A DNA stretch of 14,849 bases. Source: Fen731 sp964481885. GTDB taxonomy: Bacteria > Actinomycetota > Humimicrobiia > Humimicrobiales > Humimicrobiaceae. The notes below the pieces were generated by a model. The model ran no database searches. It worked only from the letters and a program-made list of their open reading frames with translations, and was not told the origin of the DNA. Below, in pieces: positions 14,834 through 14,849 of the stretch. Numbering within the stretch: the stretch's first letter is position 1; each line of letters opens with the position of its first letter. The position numbers were made by a program, and so were the translations under genes. The stretch spans positions 1-14,849 of the forward strand of contig CAYZUS010000046.1 in the NCBI GenBank assembly GCA_964481885.1, read 5' to 3'.

Positions 14834-14849
14834 ATGCCGGGCACAAAAA
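14834..14849 (+). CDS. Possible start of the next gene (truncated by window end)
   Basis: AAAGGA at about 14816-14821 resembles a Shine-Dalgarno site, and ATG at 14834 opens the frame M-P-G-T-K before the window ends. The spacing of about 12 nt is long. It is 26 nt after the LOG stop codon, so if real it would be in the same transcript. Nothing can be said of its product. Confidence 0.35.

Overview
The window is AT-rich bacterial chromosome. It starts inside the 3' end of a 23S rRNA, continues through a 5S rRNA, and then carries nine protein genes, one tRNA and the first codons of a possible tenth gene. The organism cannot be fixed from this sequence. Low G+C, the 23S 3' end, A/G-rich Shine-Dalgarno sites, sigma-70-like promoters and a lipoprotein with a Ser/Thr/Ala/Glu linker suit an anaerobic Gram-positive-type lineage (a clostridial Firmicute or a deep AT-rich Actinobacteriota relative). 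A thiolase, a non-pyrrolysine MttB-family methyltransferase and a DmsA-like molybdoenzyme also point to anaerobic metabolism. GlnRS shows that Gln-tRNA is charged directly, at least in part.

Layout. 1-587: 23S end, spacer with hairpins, and 5S rRNA whose closing helix runs into nine T. 811-1731: a protein with two VOC (glyoxalase/epimerase-fold) domains, the second lacking an apparent metal ligand. 1732-2162: control region with a consensus-like promoter, two overlapping TAAAAACGTTTTTA palindromes at the start site, and a leader hairpin followed by seven T. 2163-3707: MttB/MtgB-type methyltransferase without pyrrolysine. 3781-4860: LacI-family regulator, the obvious candidate to bind those palindromes. 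4861-5389: non-coding, with three degenerate copies of an about 87-bp repeat. 5390-6679: thiolase. 6908-6984 (-): tRNA-Val(GAC) with C instead of U at position 33. 7090-7818 (-): isochorismatase-like cysteine hydrolase. 7819-8415: divergent control region with 14-bp direct repeats and a promoter carrying a dyad. 8416-9627: trypsin-like lipoprotein protease with a large insertion, then a strong terminator. 9919-11601: glnS. 11654-13804: solitary DmsA-like molybdopterin enzyme, probably cotranscribed with glnS. 13805-14097: 35-bp tandem repeat. 14098-14808: LOG-family phosphoribohydrolase.

Most genes look like single-gene units with their own control. The best-supported functional link is the methyltransferase/LacI pair with its operator: probably a substrate-induced methyl-transfer module whose corrinoid partner is not in the window. 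I see no CRISPR array, transposase, phage gene or defence system.
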